The notes under the pieces: model-generated
Seen by the model: only the letters and a program-made list of their open reading frames with translations
Databases searched by the model: none
Told to the model about the DNA's origin: nothing
Made by a program: the position numbers and the translations under genes
Shown: positions 55,179 to 63,500 of the stretch, piece by piece
Numbering within the stretch: the stretch's first letter is position 1
Layout of the letters: every line of letters starts with the position of its first letter
Origin: an uncultured Psychroserpens sp.
GTDB lineage: Bacteria > Bacteroidota > Bacteroidia > Flavobacteriales > Flavobacteriaceae
Length of the DNA stretch: 64,000 nt
Assembly (NCBI RefSeq): GCF_947492715.1
Contig: NZ_CANLNS010000001.1
Span: 868,001-932,000, forward strand
Direction: 5' to 3'

Positions 55179-57812
55179 TTATTCAATAACAACTCTTTTG
55201 GTTATTACCCCGTTAAGGGTTTTAAAATTAAATAGGTACAGGCCAGTTGGCAGATTTAAATCTAAACCAAATTCGATAACCCCTTTGCCCGACTTCTCCT
55301 TGTTGATGGTCTTAACCAATAAACCATCATATCTATAAATCTTCAATTCAACAAATGAAATCCCTTCTATCTCAACTCTTACATCCATTTGTCCTTTATT
55401 TGGATTTGGATATATTGAAACCTTGTCATTAGACGTTGTATCATCTGCTAACCTTAGTGTTGGCAAATGACAAGCCTGAGTTGACACTGGTGAGGTTGTT
55501 CCATCTGCACATATTGCCGTTACTTGCCATACAAAACACTTGCTCTGCAAACTTAAAGGCAATGTATGCGTTGTAAATGTGGTTGTAATTGGCGCAATAG
55601 AAACTCCTAATCTACAACACTCTATCTTGATTACACTTGGCGAACTAATAATATAAGACACTGCTCCAGGCACAGGATCCCATGTTAAATCACTTCCAAT
55701 AGCTTGTAAATTACTAGGTGCTGTTAATCCATCACATTCTTTGGTCTCACATTCATAAATAAAATCAAAGGTGTAAACACATTCATGTCCTGCTGGATCT
55801 ATTACAGTTACTGTAACTGTATACAACACATCAACATATACCAAAAATTGATTCGTATTCACGTCAACACCTGATGGGTTTCCTGCCCATGACACATTAA
55901 TCGTTTCAAAATTTGTAATAGGATCTCCATTACTATCAACCACTGTAGTAGATACAACTCCTGACTCGCATGGATCACAATCCTTTAACGCTTCCTTTGA
56001 ACGTTCTAATATCGTAAATGCACGTTCTGCATCCGACTTACTAACTATCGTATTTGTAGCTCGTGATTCTAATCCATTAACTGAAGCTAATGTTGCTACT
56101 TCTTCATCTGGACATTCATCAAATACTACGGAAATATCATCCAAACAACAATCCTGCTCTATCAACACCGTTACACTTTCACTATAAGGATCTCCACACG
56201 TATCGAAACCTGTGATGTTAGCCGTAAAACTCGTTAAAGAACTCCCTGGTGGTACACAGAATAACCCATTTAAATCCGTTAATACTGGATCTGAGGTATT
56301 GTACACTGCGTTCTCTACATTGGTCGCATTAATTGTAACACAGTTTTCTCCACACGGAATCGTATAAGTTAACGTATCGGTTATGTCTTCTCCATTGGCT
56401 GTAATCGTTACAGCTTCTGGAACACAACATACTTCCAAATAACTAATGGTATATTCACAACCATTTGGATATGTTATCGTTACCTCATAAGTTTGATCCT
56501 CTACGGCACCATATAAAATATCTGATGTACTGATCTCTACACCATTTAATGTCCATGAAAACGTATATCCATCTAGTAATAACAATGGCGTATTACCATC
56601 TAAAACGCGGATTGGCCAAGAGTCTAACTCACATACATTATTCGTCTCACATAACTCCCAATGTGGCTCCACATATGGCTCGTCTAGACAGCAGTCTTGT
56701 TCTAGATTAACGGCTATATTTTGACTATATGGATTCCCACAAGAATCTACCCCAGTAATATTAGCAGTGAAACTTGTTAATGAACTTCCAGGCACACAGA
56801 AAAGACCATTTAAATCGGTTAATACAGGATCTGACGAATTATAAATTGCATTCTCTACATTTGTAGCATTTATGGTGACACAACTCTCCCCACAGGGAAT
56901 AGTATAGGTTAATGTATTTGTAATATCGACACCATTGGCAGTAATGGTTATCGGTTTTGGAGTACAACACCCACTATCCAGTGGTTTTCGTGTTTCCTGC
57001 CATGTAAAGCAATTGGGTATCCACACACCATGTTTAATATAGTAAAACTTGTTTGGGTCGAGCCCTGTAAAAGTAGTACTTGTTCCTCCTTGAATATTTG
57101 ATGCAGAACCAATGGTCACTGCGTCACTCGTTTGTCCTTCGACACTCGTTTCATAAACTCTCCACCATTGGGAAGGCACAGGATCGTTTGCAGTAACTGT
57201 GACATTATACGTATCCTCTAAACACTCGTATTCATCGATTGTAAATTGAGAAGAAATACTTGGAGGACAACAGTTGAGGCAAGCATATTTTAATGCTATT
57301 TGTACCCAATAGCAGCTGTTAACATCACTTGTCCATCCAATATAAAATTCGATATCTTCCACGACCTTCGGCTCTCCAGTATCTGGGCAAATTGGAGCAT
57401 GCTCATTTGCAAAAGCTATGGTTGTTTCTAACATAGCCACCTGATCGGCAGGCGTATATGGACCTCCTCCTCCAGATCCATCGCACACTTGCCATATATC
57501 TGGTTCTATGTCTCCATTATCACATCCATAACTATAATCTACAATTTCTTGATGCGTAAATTCACCTTCGCAATCATACAGTAAATCTAAGTAGCAATCA
57601 ACACCATTGTCTAAAGTTCCATCTGAAGACACATCATCAAATGGTGGATCACCATCAAAGCAATGTCCAATATCGGCCTCTCCATCAGCTCCTGTTAAAT
57701 CAAACATTGATTGTGCAGTTTCGAAACAGCTTTCAAAATCTTGAGCATGTAGCATATTGCTAAAAAGAAATAGCATACACACTAGCAAGAAGTGCATCGT
57801 TGTTTTTTTCAT
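55179..57812 (-). CDS. T9SS-exported Cys-rich repeat protein
   Basis: An 877-aa protein with a signal peptide (to NMLHAQ). Tandem Cys-rich beta domains follow (CCTPKPITITANGVDITNTL; CCVPEAVTITANGEDITDTL), an internal duplication of about 130 aa. There is an Fn3-like domain (SNLQAIGSDLTWDPVPGAVS) and a T9SS type A end (IYPNPNKGQMDVRVEIEGIS ... KRVVIE). Residues ~376-688 are almost identical to the neighbour at 58004-60310. It is probably a surface adhesin or structural protein; no enzyme motif is seen. A GGGTAAC/CTCTTA promoter-like pair lies 77-105 bp upstream. Confidence 0.8.
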   Translation of the reverse strand: MKKTTMHFLLVCMLFLFSNMLHAQDFESCFETAQSMFDLTGADGEADIGHCFDGDPPFDDVSSDGTLDNGVDCYLDLLYDCEGEFTHQEIVDYSYGCDNGDIEPDIWQVCDGSGGGGPYTPADQVAMLETTIAFANEHAPICPDTGEPKVVEDIEFYIGWTSDVNSCYWVQIALKYACLNCCPPSISSQFTIDEYECLEDTYNVTVTANDPVPSQWWRVYETSVEGQTSDAVTIGSASNIQGGTSTTFTGLDPNKFYYIKHGVWIPNCFTWQETRKPLDSGCCTPKPITITANGVDITNTLTYTIPCGESCVTINATNVENAIYNSSDPVLTDLNGLFCVPGSSLTSFTANITGVDSCGNPYSQNIAVNLEQDCCLDEPYVEPHWELCETNNVCELDSWPIRVLDGNTPLLLLDGYTFSWTLNGVEISTSDILYGAVEDQTYEVTITYPNGCEYTISYLEVCCVPEAVTITANGEDITDTLTYTIPCGENCVTINATNVENAVYNTSDPVLTDLNGLFCVPPGSSLTSFTANITGFDTCGDPYSESVTVLIEQDCCLDDISVVFDECPDEEVATLASVNGLESRATNTIVSKSDAERAFTILERSKEALKDCDPCESGVVSTTVVDSNGDPITNFETINVSWAGNPSGVDVNTNQFLVYVDVLYTVTVTVIDPAGHECVYTFDFIYECETKECDGLTAPSNLQAIGSDLTWDPVPGAVSYIISSPSVIKIECCRLGVSIAPITTTFTTHTLPLSLQSKCFVWQVTAICADGTTSPVSTQACHLPTLRLADDTTSNDKVSIYPNPNKGQMDVRVEIEGISFVELKIYRYDGLLVKTINKEKSGKGVIEFGLDLNLPTGLYLFNFKTLNGVITKRVVIE
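55747..56685 (-). repeat. 939-bp near-identical repeat, copy 1
   Basis: Aligned without gaps to 58593-59531. I see about four single-base differences by eye. It lies in the middle of the reading frame of both genes, with unrelated sequence on either side. Confidence 0.9.
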
Positions 57813-57888
57813 AATAAAAGTAATTTTTGGTTGATTCCTACTCTATTGAATTAGGCTTTTCGGATACTGCCCTTAAACTATTTATAGT

Positions 57889-57917
57889 TAAGAGGCAAAT
57901 AGATTATTTTGTTACCC
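57889..57917 (-). promoter_or_regulatory. Candidate ECF-type promoter of the 55179-57812 gene
   Basis: On the minus strand GGGTAAC (57911-57917), 16 nt, CTCTTA (57889-57894). The same pair with the same 16-nt spacing precedes the other duplicated cargo gene. Further similarity (AAAAGCCT...TTCAATAGAGTA) continues toward the start codon. Confidence 0.55.
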
Positions 57918-57939
57918 AAAGAATTGGAACGTTTAAAAA

Positions 57940-57972
57940 AAAATCCGATTTATGTAAAATAAATCGGATTTT
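57940..57972 (-). terminator. Intrinsic terminator after the 58004-60310 gene
   Basis: Perfect 13-bp stem AAAATCCGATTTA / TAAATCGGATTTT, 7-nt loop, 31 bp past the stop. It isolates the two cargo genes transcriptionally. Confidence 0.85.
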
Positions 57973-58003
57973 AATATCACGCTTTTTAAACTTTAAAAAG
58001 GGC

Positions 58004-60310
58004 TTATTCTATAACAACTCTTTTCGTTATTATTCCATTAGCCGTTTTAAAGTTGAACAGATACAAACCTGATGGTAAATTTAAGTTTAAGCTAAAATTT
58101 AAAGCATCTTTATTGCTTACCTCTTTATTGATGGTTTTAACTAATAAGCCGTCATATCTATAGATTTCTAACTCCATAAATGAACTGTCTCCCACATCAA
58201 CGTTAATATCCATTTGCCCTTTATTTGGATTAGGATGTATTGTAACCTCAGAGCGTTGTCTAGATTTAACAGGCCCATCACTCACGCCTTCACAACCGTC
58301 CCTATCTAATTGAAAAGTTCCAGATTCTGTTACCGTATTAACACATCCATTGGCATCAGTAATAGTCCAAGTCATTGTAATATTATAGGTTCCATTACTT
58401 AGTGTTTGGTAAATTCCATTTCCAGTCGTCACTATTGGAGTTCCTCCATTTATTGTAAATGAAAATTCTTCTTCAATAATATCGCTTGAGGCGCAACCAA
58501 CATCGGTAGATGCTCCTATGAAATACAAACAATCGGTAATATATGTCACTCCAAAATCGATTATGTTTTGGTCGTCACATAAACAATCGTCTTCACATTC
58601 ATAAATAAAATCAAAGGTGTAAACACATTCATGTCCTGCTGGATCTATTACAGTTACTGTAACTGTATACAACACATCAACATATACCAAAAATTGATTC
58701 GTATTCACGTCAACACCTGATGGGTTTCCTGCCCATGACACATTAATCGTTTCAAAATTTGTAATAGGATCTCCATTACTATCAACCACTGTAGTAGATA
58801 CAACTCCTGACTCACATGGATCACAATCCTTTAACGCTTCCTTTGAACGTTCTAATATCGTAAATGCACGTTCTGCATCCGACTTACTAACTATCGTATT
58901 TGTAGCTCGTGATTCTAATCCATTAACTGAAGCTAATGTTGCTACTTCTTCATCTGGACATTCATCAAATACTACGGAAATATCATCCAAACAACAATCC
59001 TGCTCTATCAACACCGTTACACTTTCACTATAAGGATCTCCACACGTATCGAAACCTGTGATGTTAGCCGTAAAACTCGTTAAAGAACTCCCTGGTGGTA
59101 CACAGAATAACCCATTTAAATCCGTTAATACTGGATCTGAGGTATTGTACACTGCGTTCTCTACATTGGTCGCATTAATTGTAACACAGTTTTCTCCACA
59201 TGGAATCGTATAAGTTAACGTATCGGTTATGTCTTCTCCATTGGCTGTAATCGTTACAGCTTCTGGAACACAACATACTTCCAAATAACTAATGGTATAT
59301 TCACAACCATTTGGATATGTTACCGTTACCTCATAAGTTTGATCCTCTACGGCACCATATAAAATATCTGATGTACTAATCTCTACACCATTTAATGTCC
59401 ATGAAAACGTATATCCATCTAGTAATAACAATGGCGTATTACCATCTAAAACGCGGATTGGCCAAGAGTCTAACTCACATACATTATTCGTCTCACATAA
59501 CTCCCAATGTGGCTCCACATATGGCTCGTCTGTACATACTTTGTCGCAATCTGTGATTTCAATATCTACGTCATAAGTGACCTCACATAATTCTCCTGTA
59601 ACATTATCTTGTAGATTAAAAGAAACTGTTACAGTATAACTTCCATTTTCAGTATAAGAATGACTTGTAGAAACAGGTAACCCCGTAGTTGTTTCTTCTA
59701 ATGAGTCGTCCCCAAAATTCCATGTAAATTCCTGAATTAAGGTCGCGCAACCATCTATACCAAACCCACTAAAATGAAACGAAGCATCACATGCATCAAC
59801 AGAGTAATAGATTTCTCCTCCATTAATGCAGTCACATGCGCTAGATGAGCAATCTCCAATAGGTTCTGGCATTTCAAATAAACGATGACTTGCACAAAAA
59901 TCATATCCAAACCAAGGTTCAATTGTTCCTGGATCTGTATAATCATAAAACCCTTGCATAATCCATGTTTCTACACTAAAAGGTGTATTAGTATTAAATG
60001 TAAGTTCATAAATTAATGCGTTACTATCTACCAAATTTGGCACGCCTAAATACACCCAAGTGTTATCTGAATTTGGTCTGATATAACCATGAAAATCTAC
60101 TGGGTTTCCATCTGGTGTATGTATAGAACATAAATCAATTCTAAAATTATATGTATAATCATTAGTGTCATTACAAACAGCTTCAACCTCAACGAGATCA
60201 ACTTTAATATTTGGAATTGCCGCATCATTTAATGACTCTAGATTAGAGAAACCAAATGAGTAAAAGCAACATAAAAAGCCTAATACGGCTATCAAATAAT
60301 TTTTTTTCAT
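58004..60310 (-). CDS. T9SS-exported PKD-domain protein
   Basis: A 768-aa protein with a signal peptide (MKKNYLIAVLGFLCCFYSFG). A PKD-like domain at ~200-260 has the family's WNFGDDS and SHSYTENGSYTVTVSF. Residues ~265-577 are the block nearly identical to the 55179-57812 gene, then another Cys-containing beta domain (TYNITMTWTITDANGCVNTV) and a T9SS type A end (IHPNPNKGQMDINVDVGDSS ... KRVVIE). It is probably a surface protein. It is divergent from the ECF sigma factor gene, with a candidate ECF promoter in between. Confidence 0.82.
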   Translation of the reverse strand: MKKNYLIAVLGFLCCFYSFGFSNLESLNDAAIPNIKVDLVEVEAVCNDTNDYTYNFRIDLCSIHTPDGNPVDFHGYIRPNSDNTWVYLGVPNLVDSNALIYELTFNTNTPFSVETWIMQGFYDYTDPGTIEPWFGYDFCASHRLFEMPEPIGDCSSSACDCINGGEIYYSVDACDASFHFSGFGIDGCATLIQEFTWNFGDDSLEETTTGLPVSTSHSYTENGSYTVTVSFNLQDNVTGELCEVTYDVDIEITDCDKVCTDEPYVEPHWELCETNNVCELDSWPIRVLDGNTPLLLLDGYTFSWTLNGVEISTSDILYGAVEDQTYEVTVTYPNGCEYTISYLEVCCVPEAVTITANGEDITDTLTYTIPCGENCVTINATNVENAVYNTSDPVLTDLNGLFCVPPGSSLTSFTANITGFDTCGDPYSESVTVLIEQDCCLDDISVVFDECPDEEVATLASVNGLESRATNTIVSKSDAERAFTILERSKEALKDCDPCESGVVSTTVVDSNGDPITNFETINVSWAGNPSGVDVNTNQFLVYVDVLYTVTVTVIDPAGHECVYTFDFIYECEDDCLCDDQNIIDFGVTYITDCLYFIGASTDVGCASSDIIEEEFSFTINGGTPIVTTGNGIYQTLSNGTYNITMTWTITDANGCVNTVTESGTFQLDRDGCEGVSDGPVKSRQRSEVTIHPNPNKGQMDINVDVGDSSFMELEIYRYDGLLVKTINKEVSNKDALNFSLNLNLPSGLYLFNFKTANGIITKRVVIE
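58593..59531 (-). repeat. 939-bp near-identical repeat, copy 2
   Basis: Partner of 55747-56685, offset exactly 2846 bp. Edges are TCACATTC at one end and GGCTCGTCT at the other. Confidence 0.9.
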
Positions 60311-60399
60311 AATTAAATTGGTTTATAAATTAGTTCTTACTCTATTGAAATAAGGCTTTTCAGATTTCGCCTTCAAGCTAAATTGAATCGATTCATAAG

Positions 60400-60428
60400 T
60401 AAGAGGGGTTTTGGGTTTTTTGTTACCC
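60400..60428 (-). promoter_or_regulatory. Candidate ECF-type promoter of the 58004-60310 gene
   Basis: On the minus strand GGGTAAC (60422-60428), 16 nt, CTCTTA (60400-60405). The start codon is 90 bp on. It lies in the region divergent with the ECF sigma factor gene, the usual location of an ECF target promoter. Confidence 0.55.
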
Positions 60429-60479
60429 AACATTTTTAATTAACTTACACCTAATTAATTATCAACCTATTGTTGTTAT

Positions 60480-61028
60480 ATGAAAAATGATGATTTTATT
60501 CGTCAGTTTTTAGAAGGAAACCCAAAAGCCCTTGATCATATTTATACTACGAATTTTACGTATGTCTCGCATTATATTACAAGTAGAAGCGGCAGTATAA
60601 AAGATGCTGAAGATGTGTTTCACAATGCGTTACTAATTCTATATGTAAAACTCAAAGAGAAAAAAATAAACATACAATCATTTGACAACTATCTATTTAC
60701 AGTTTGTAAAAATCTATGGAAAAGAGAAAACTCTAAAAAGAAGGTAACAAATACAGATGTTTTTCCTCTAGTAAGTGAAGAACTAAATTTAGCCTCTTTT
60801 TATTTAGAGCACAGTCAATGGGAATTGTACAAAGAAAAGTTCGAGTTACTTTCAAAACAATGCAAGGTGATATTAAAAATGATATTTGAAAAAAACTCTT
60901 ACGAAAGTATTGTTAAACGGTTTTCTTATTCATCTCAAACGGTGGCAAGACAAAGAGTTTTTAAATGTAAAAAAAGATTAACCCAATTAATTAAAGAGGA
61001 TTCTAGATATTCTAATCTTAAATTATAA
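60480..61028 (+). CDS. ECF-family RNA polymerase sigma factor
   Basis: A 182-aa protein. Region 2 covers ~10-75 (DAEDVFHNALLILYVKLKEK) with the core-binding helix and YLFTVCKNLWKRE, and region 4 covers ~115-170 (LSKQCKVILKMIFEKNSYES, then an HTH). It should direct RNA polymerase to a small regulon; the GGGTAAC-N16-CTCTTA pairs nearby are candidates. The next gene, 3 nt downstream, looks like its anti-sigma factor. Confidence 0.92.
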   Translation: MKNDDFIRQFLEGNPKALDHIYTTNFTYVSHYITSRSGSIKDAEDVFHNALLILYVKLKEKKINIQSFDNYLFTVCKNLWKRENSKKKVTNTDVFPLVSEELNLASFYLEHSQWELYKEKFELLSKQCKVILKMIFEKNSYESIVKRFSYSSQTVARQRVFKCKKRLTQLIKEDSRYSNLKL

Positions 61029-61031
61029 ATA

Positions 61032-61832
61032 ATGAGCTTAAACAAAGATATCGATGATAGAATTATGAAATATCTTGATGGTCTAATGACAGCAAAGGAA
61101 ATTGCAGATTTTGAGCAAGACCGGGAAGATAATGCTGAGTTAGATGATATGGTTTCGATACTGGAAAACATGAATGTTATTTATGATGACAGTAACTGGC
61201 CTATGCTAGGAAGTGACACAGAAAAACTAAAAGAAGCGCGTCTACTTTTTAGTAATGACGATGTACAATCATTTTCTAAGAAAGTAAAATCATCGGAAAC
61301 TAAGTTTAAGAACAAAGCGCCTAAAACAATTAAAAAGCCGTTAAAATTCGTGTCAAGCATTGCAGCCGTTCTATTGCTAGCTCTTTGTATTAACTATTTT
61401 TTTAACTCAAACACCTCTGCAAATGAGCTTTTTAATGAATACTACAGCACTCAAGATTTACCATCATTTGCAACAAAAAGTAGCAATATTAATACTCTAA
61501 TTGAAGCCGAAACATTATTTAAAGAAGAAAAATATACTGAAGCTTTACAGCTTTTCGATGCCATTACCGATGATTCAGGTAATCCAAATATTTTAATCTA
61601 TAAAGCAGTATCTAATTTAAATCTTCAGCAGTACGATACTGCTTTAAAACACTTAGATAAGTTAGAAAAAAGTAATGCTATAGATTTTCACAAAGCCTAT
61701 TGGTTTAAGGCTTTGTTACACTTAAAGCAAGATGAAAAAGGTAAAGCAATTTTCAACTTAAAGATACTCACAAAAAACGAAGGATATTTTAATCATGAAA
61801 AAGCTATTCGTTTATTAAATGCCTTGAATTAA
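61032..61832 (+). CDS. Probable anti-sigma factor with periplasmic TPR domain
   Basis: A 266-aa protein. The N-terminal ~75 residues (DDRIMKYLDGLMTAKEIADF, EQDREDNAELDD) resemble the zinc-less cytoplasmic domain of anti-sigma factors. A membrane helix follows at ~109-129 (VSSIAAVLLLALCINYFF), then a periplasmic part with TPR-like helices (ALQLFDAITDDSGN; YKAVSNLNLQQYDTALKHL). It is 3 nt after the sigma factor, so co-expressed. The TPR part may sense a folded or misfolded exported protein. The assignment rests on layout and position. Confidence 0.75.
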   Translation: MSLNKDIDDRIMKYLDGLMTAKEIADFEQDREDNAELDDMVSILENMNVIYDDSNWPMLGSDTEKLKEARLLFSNDDVQSFSKKVKSSETKFKNKAPKTIKKPLKFVSSIAAVLLLALCINYFFNSNTSANELFNEYYSTQDLPSFATKSSNINTLIEAETLFKEEKYTEALQLFDAITDDSGNPNILIYKAVSNLNLQQYDTALKHLDKLEKSNAIDFHKAYWFKALLHLKQDEKGKAIFNLKILTKNEGYFNHEKAIRLLNALN

Positions 61833-61845
61833 TCTAAAAATTAAC

Positions 61846-62934
61846 TCACCTCCCTTTCCAGCTTTTAATGATTTCTGGGTCGTATAGTGCATATCCTCTT
61901 CGATCTGGGTCTTCGGTAACATTTAAATACGTTTTATAGAATCGTACTATTTGATTAAAACTATATCCATAAACACTACTATTTCTTGGGACTACCATAA
62001 CCCTTCTACCGCTTGCTCCACCACGCTCATAATCTGAGCCAGTTCCGGGTAAAGCTGCATAAGTTTTAACTTTAGTATTGTGAGCCATTTGACCAGAATA
62101 GGTATGTACCATACCTCTAATTAAGAAGCCCTTCACTTCCAATAGTGTTCTAGAAAATCGTCTGGTATTAGTAGTACTTGGTGTTCTTGATCTAAAGAAA
62201 AATAAGGGGTCGTAGGCAAAATTCCTATCTGCAAATTCTTGGGTAAAGGATAGGTCAAACGTATCAGTATCTAAATGTCTTCCATAGCGTTTTGCTCTAA
62301 ATTGTGGTGAACGCAATACCTTCTGAATAACTTTTTTATAAAGTCTACTTGCCGCACAACCCCAAACCCATACATAAGCATTATTTGCAAAAGCATTTTT
62401 ATAATATAACCATCTTGTGAAATCCATATTAATCACATTGGTATCTTTTCTTCGCCCGTCTTTATCCCATGGATCACGTGTTCTAGATTGTGACCCATTG
62501 GTCTTAAACTCGTCTCTTTCAAATGTATTGACAAGTACGGGGCCTCCCCTCCAGCCATGACCTAAAACAGAAAATTCATAAACCGTTCCTGGTTCGTTTT
62601 TTCCTATGTTTTGAATATATGAATAAGCATCAGTAATAGATATCACGTTGGTGTTGGCCTGAATAAACTTTCGTTCTTCCGAATAATGTGTCGCATCATC
62701 TATGGCATCAAAACTGTCATTTTCCAGAGTCCAATGTATAGCGCCATTATTTACTGTACCTTTATCTACACGTCCATGACGAACATCAAATAAAATAAAA
62801 TTCACGTTAGGATCTGTGCGCCAAGCACGATGTTGTCTTATTAAAAACGCCGCTCTTCTTTTTGCAATGGTCGCAATATTAGTTCTCCCATTGTGGTATT
62901 CATATCCGGCAACTAAAATCACATACTTTTTCAT
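61846..62934 (-). CDS. Putative clan CD (caspase-like) protein
   Basis: I start at the ATG ending at 62934 (MKKYVILVAGYEYHNG), 7 nt after the upstream stop. Another in-frame ATG lies 6 codons earlier and would overlap the neighbouring gene. The 362-aa cytoplasmic protein opens with a beta strand (YVILVAGYEYH). It has FSVLGHGWRGG (His-Gly after a hydrophobic strand) and YVWVWGCAAS (Cys after the next strand), the dyad layout of caspase/gingipain-type proteases. No known family came to mind. Unusual Arg and aromatic content (RAKRYGRHL, RRFSRTLLEVKG) suggests a nucleic-acid or membrane contact. It is the last gene of a minus operon with a membrane protein and a beta-sandwich protein. Confidence 0.6.
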   Translation of the reverse strand: MKKYVILVAGYEYHNGRTNIATIAKRRAAFLIRQHRAWRTDPNVNFILFDVRHGRVDKGTVNNGAIHWTLENDSFDAIDDATHYSEERKFIQANTNVISITDAYSYIQNIGKNEPGTVYEFSVLGHGWRGGPVLVNTFERDEFKTNGSQSRTRDPWDKDGRRKDTNVINMDFTRWLYYKNAFANNAYVWVWGCAASRLYKKVIQKVLRSPQFRAKRYGRHLDTDTFDLSFTQEFADRNFAYDPLFFFRSRTPSTTNTRRFSRTLLEVKGFLIRGMVHTYSGQMAHNTKVKTYAALPGTGSDYERGGASGRRVMVVPRNSSVYGYSFNQIVRFYKTYLNVTEDPDRRGYALYDPEIIKSWKGR

Positions 62935-62941
62935 TATATAC

Positions 62942-63496
62942 TTATTGATCAATAACGGGCTGTAGTTCAGATAGATTTACTTTTTTTCCCACATCTTGTT
63001 TAAGTTTATCTTTAACTGAAGCATTTACTTCCTGAACTTTGTAAGTCTTAGGCATTGTCAATTTAGAATAGTCTACATATTTAGCAATAAGTGACGTGTC
63101 TAGTGTTATAGGGCCATTAAATCTAGGCGGTCTGGGAGGTCCTACTGGACTTGGATCTTTAGCATTATCTAACTTATAAGCAAGATCATTTAACGCATAC
63201 TCATATTTAGTGAGCATCGCCATTAACTTAGACATATCTACAGTTAGGTTATTTACTTCATCATTGAGTTCTTCATTTTTATTTGCAAGAGGCAAACTAA
63301 AAAATCCAACCACAAGAGTGGATAGTATCACTAAACCCATAAACATCCAAATTGTCTTAACGGCAATCTGTCTTGGCTCTTCTCTTTTTAACTCTGTTTT
63401 CATTAAATAATAGGTAAATCCTATCATCAACAATGCAAATCCCGACACACCATAACTTAAAAGTTTGCCGCCTAACATATCTACTACATTTTCCAT
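62942..63496 (-). CDS. Two-helix membrane protein with coiled coil (unknown)
   Basis: A 184-aa protein with two membrane helices (~14-33, YGVSGFALLMIGFTYYLM; ~47-69, TIWMFMGLVILSTLVVGFF), a coiled coil (~73-105), a Pro-rich stretch (GPPRPPRFNGP) and a short C-terminal domain. The family is unknown. It may anchor the caspase-like protein encoded 7 nt downstream. It begins 4 nt after the preceding gene. Confidence 0.6.
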   Translation of the reverse strand: MENVVDMLGGKLLSYGVSGFALLMIGFTYYLMKTELKREEPRQIAVKTIWMFMGLVILSTLVVGFFSLPLANKNEELNDEVNNLTVDMSKLMAMLTKYEYALNDLAYKLDNAKDPSPVGPPRPPRFNGPITLDTSLIAKYVDYSKLTMPKTYKVQEVNASVKDKLKQDVGKKVNLSELQPVIDQ

Positions 63497-63500
63497 TTTT

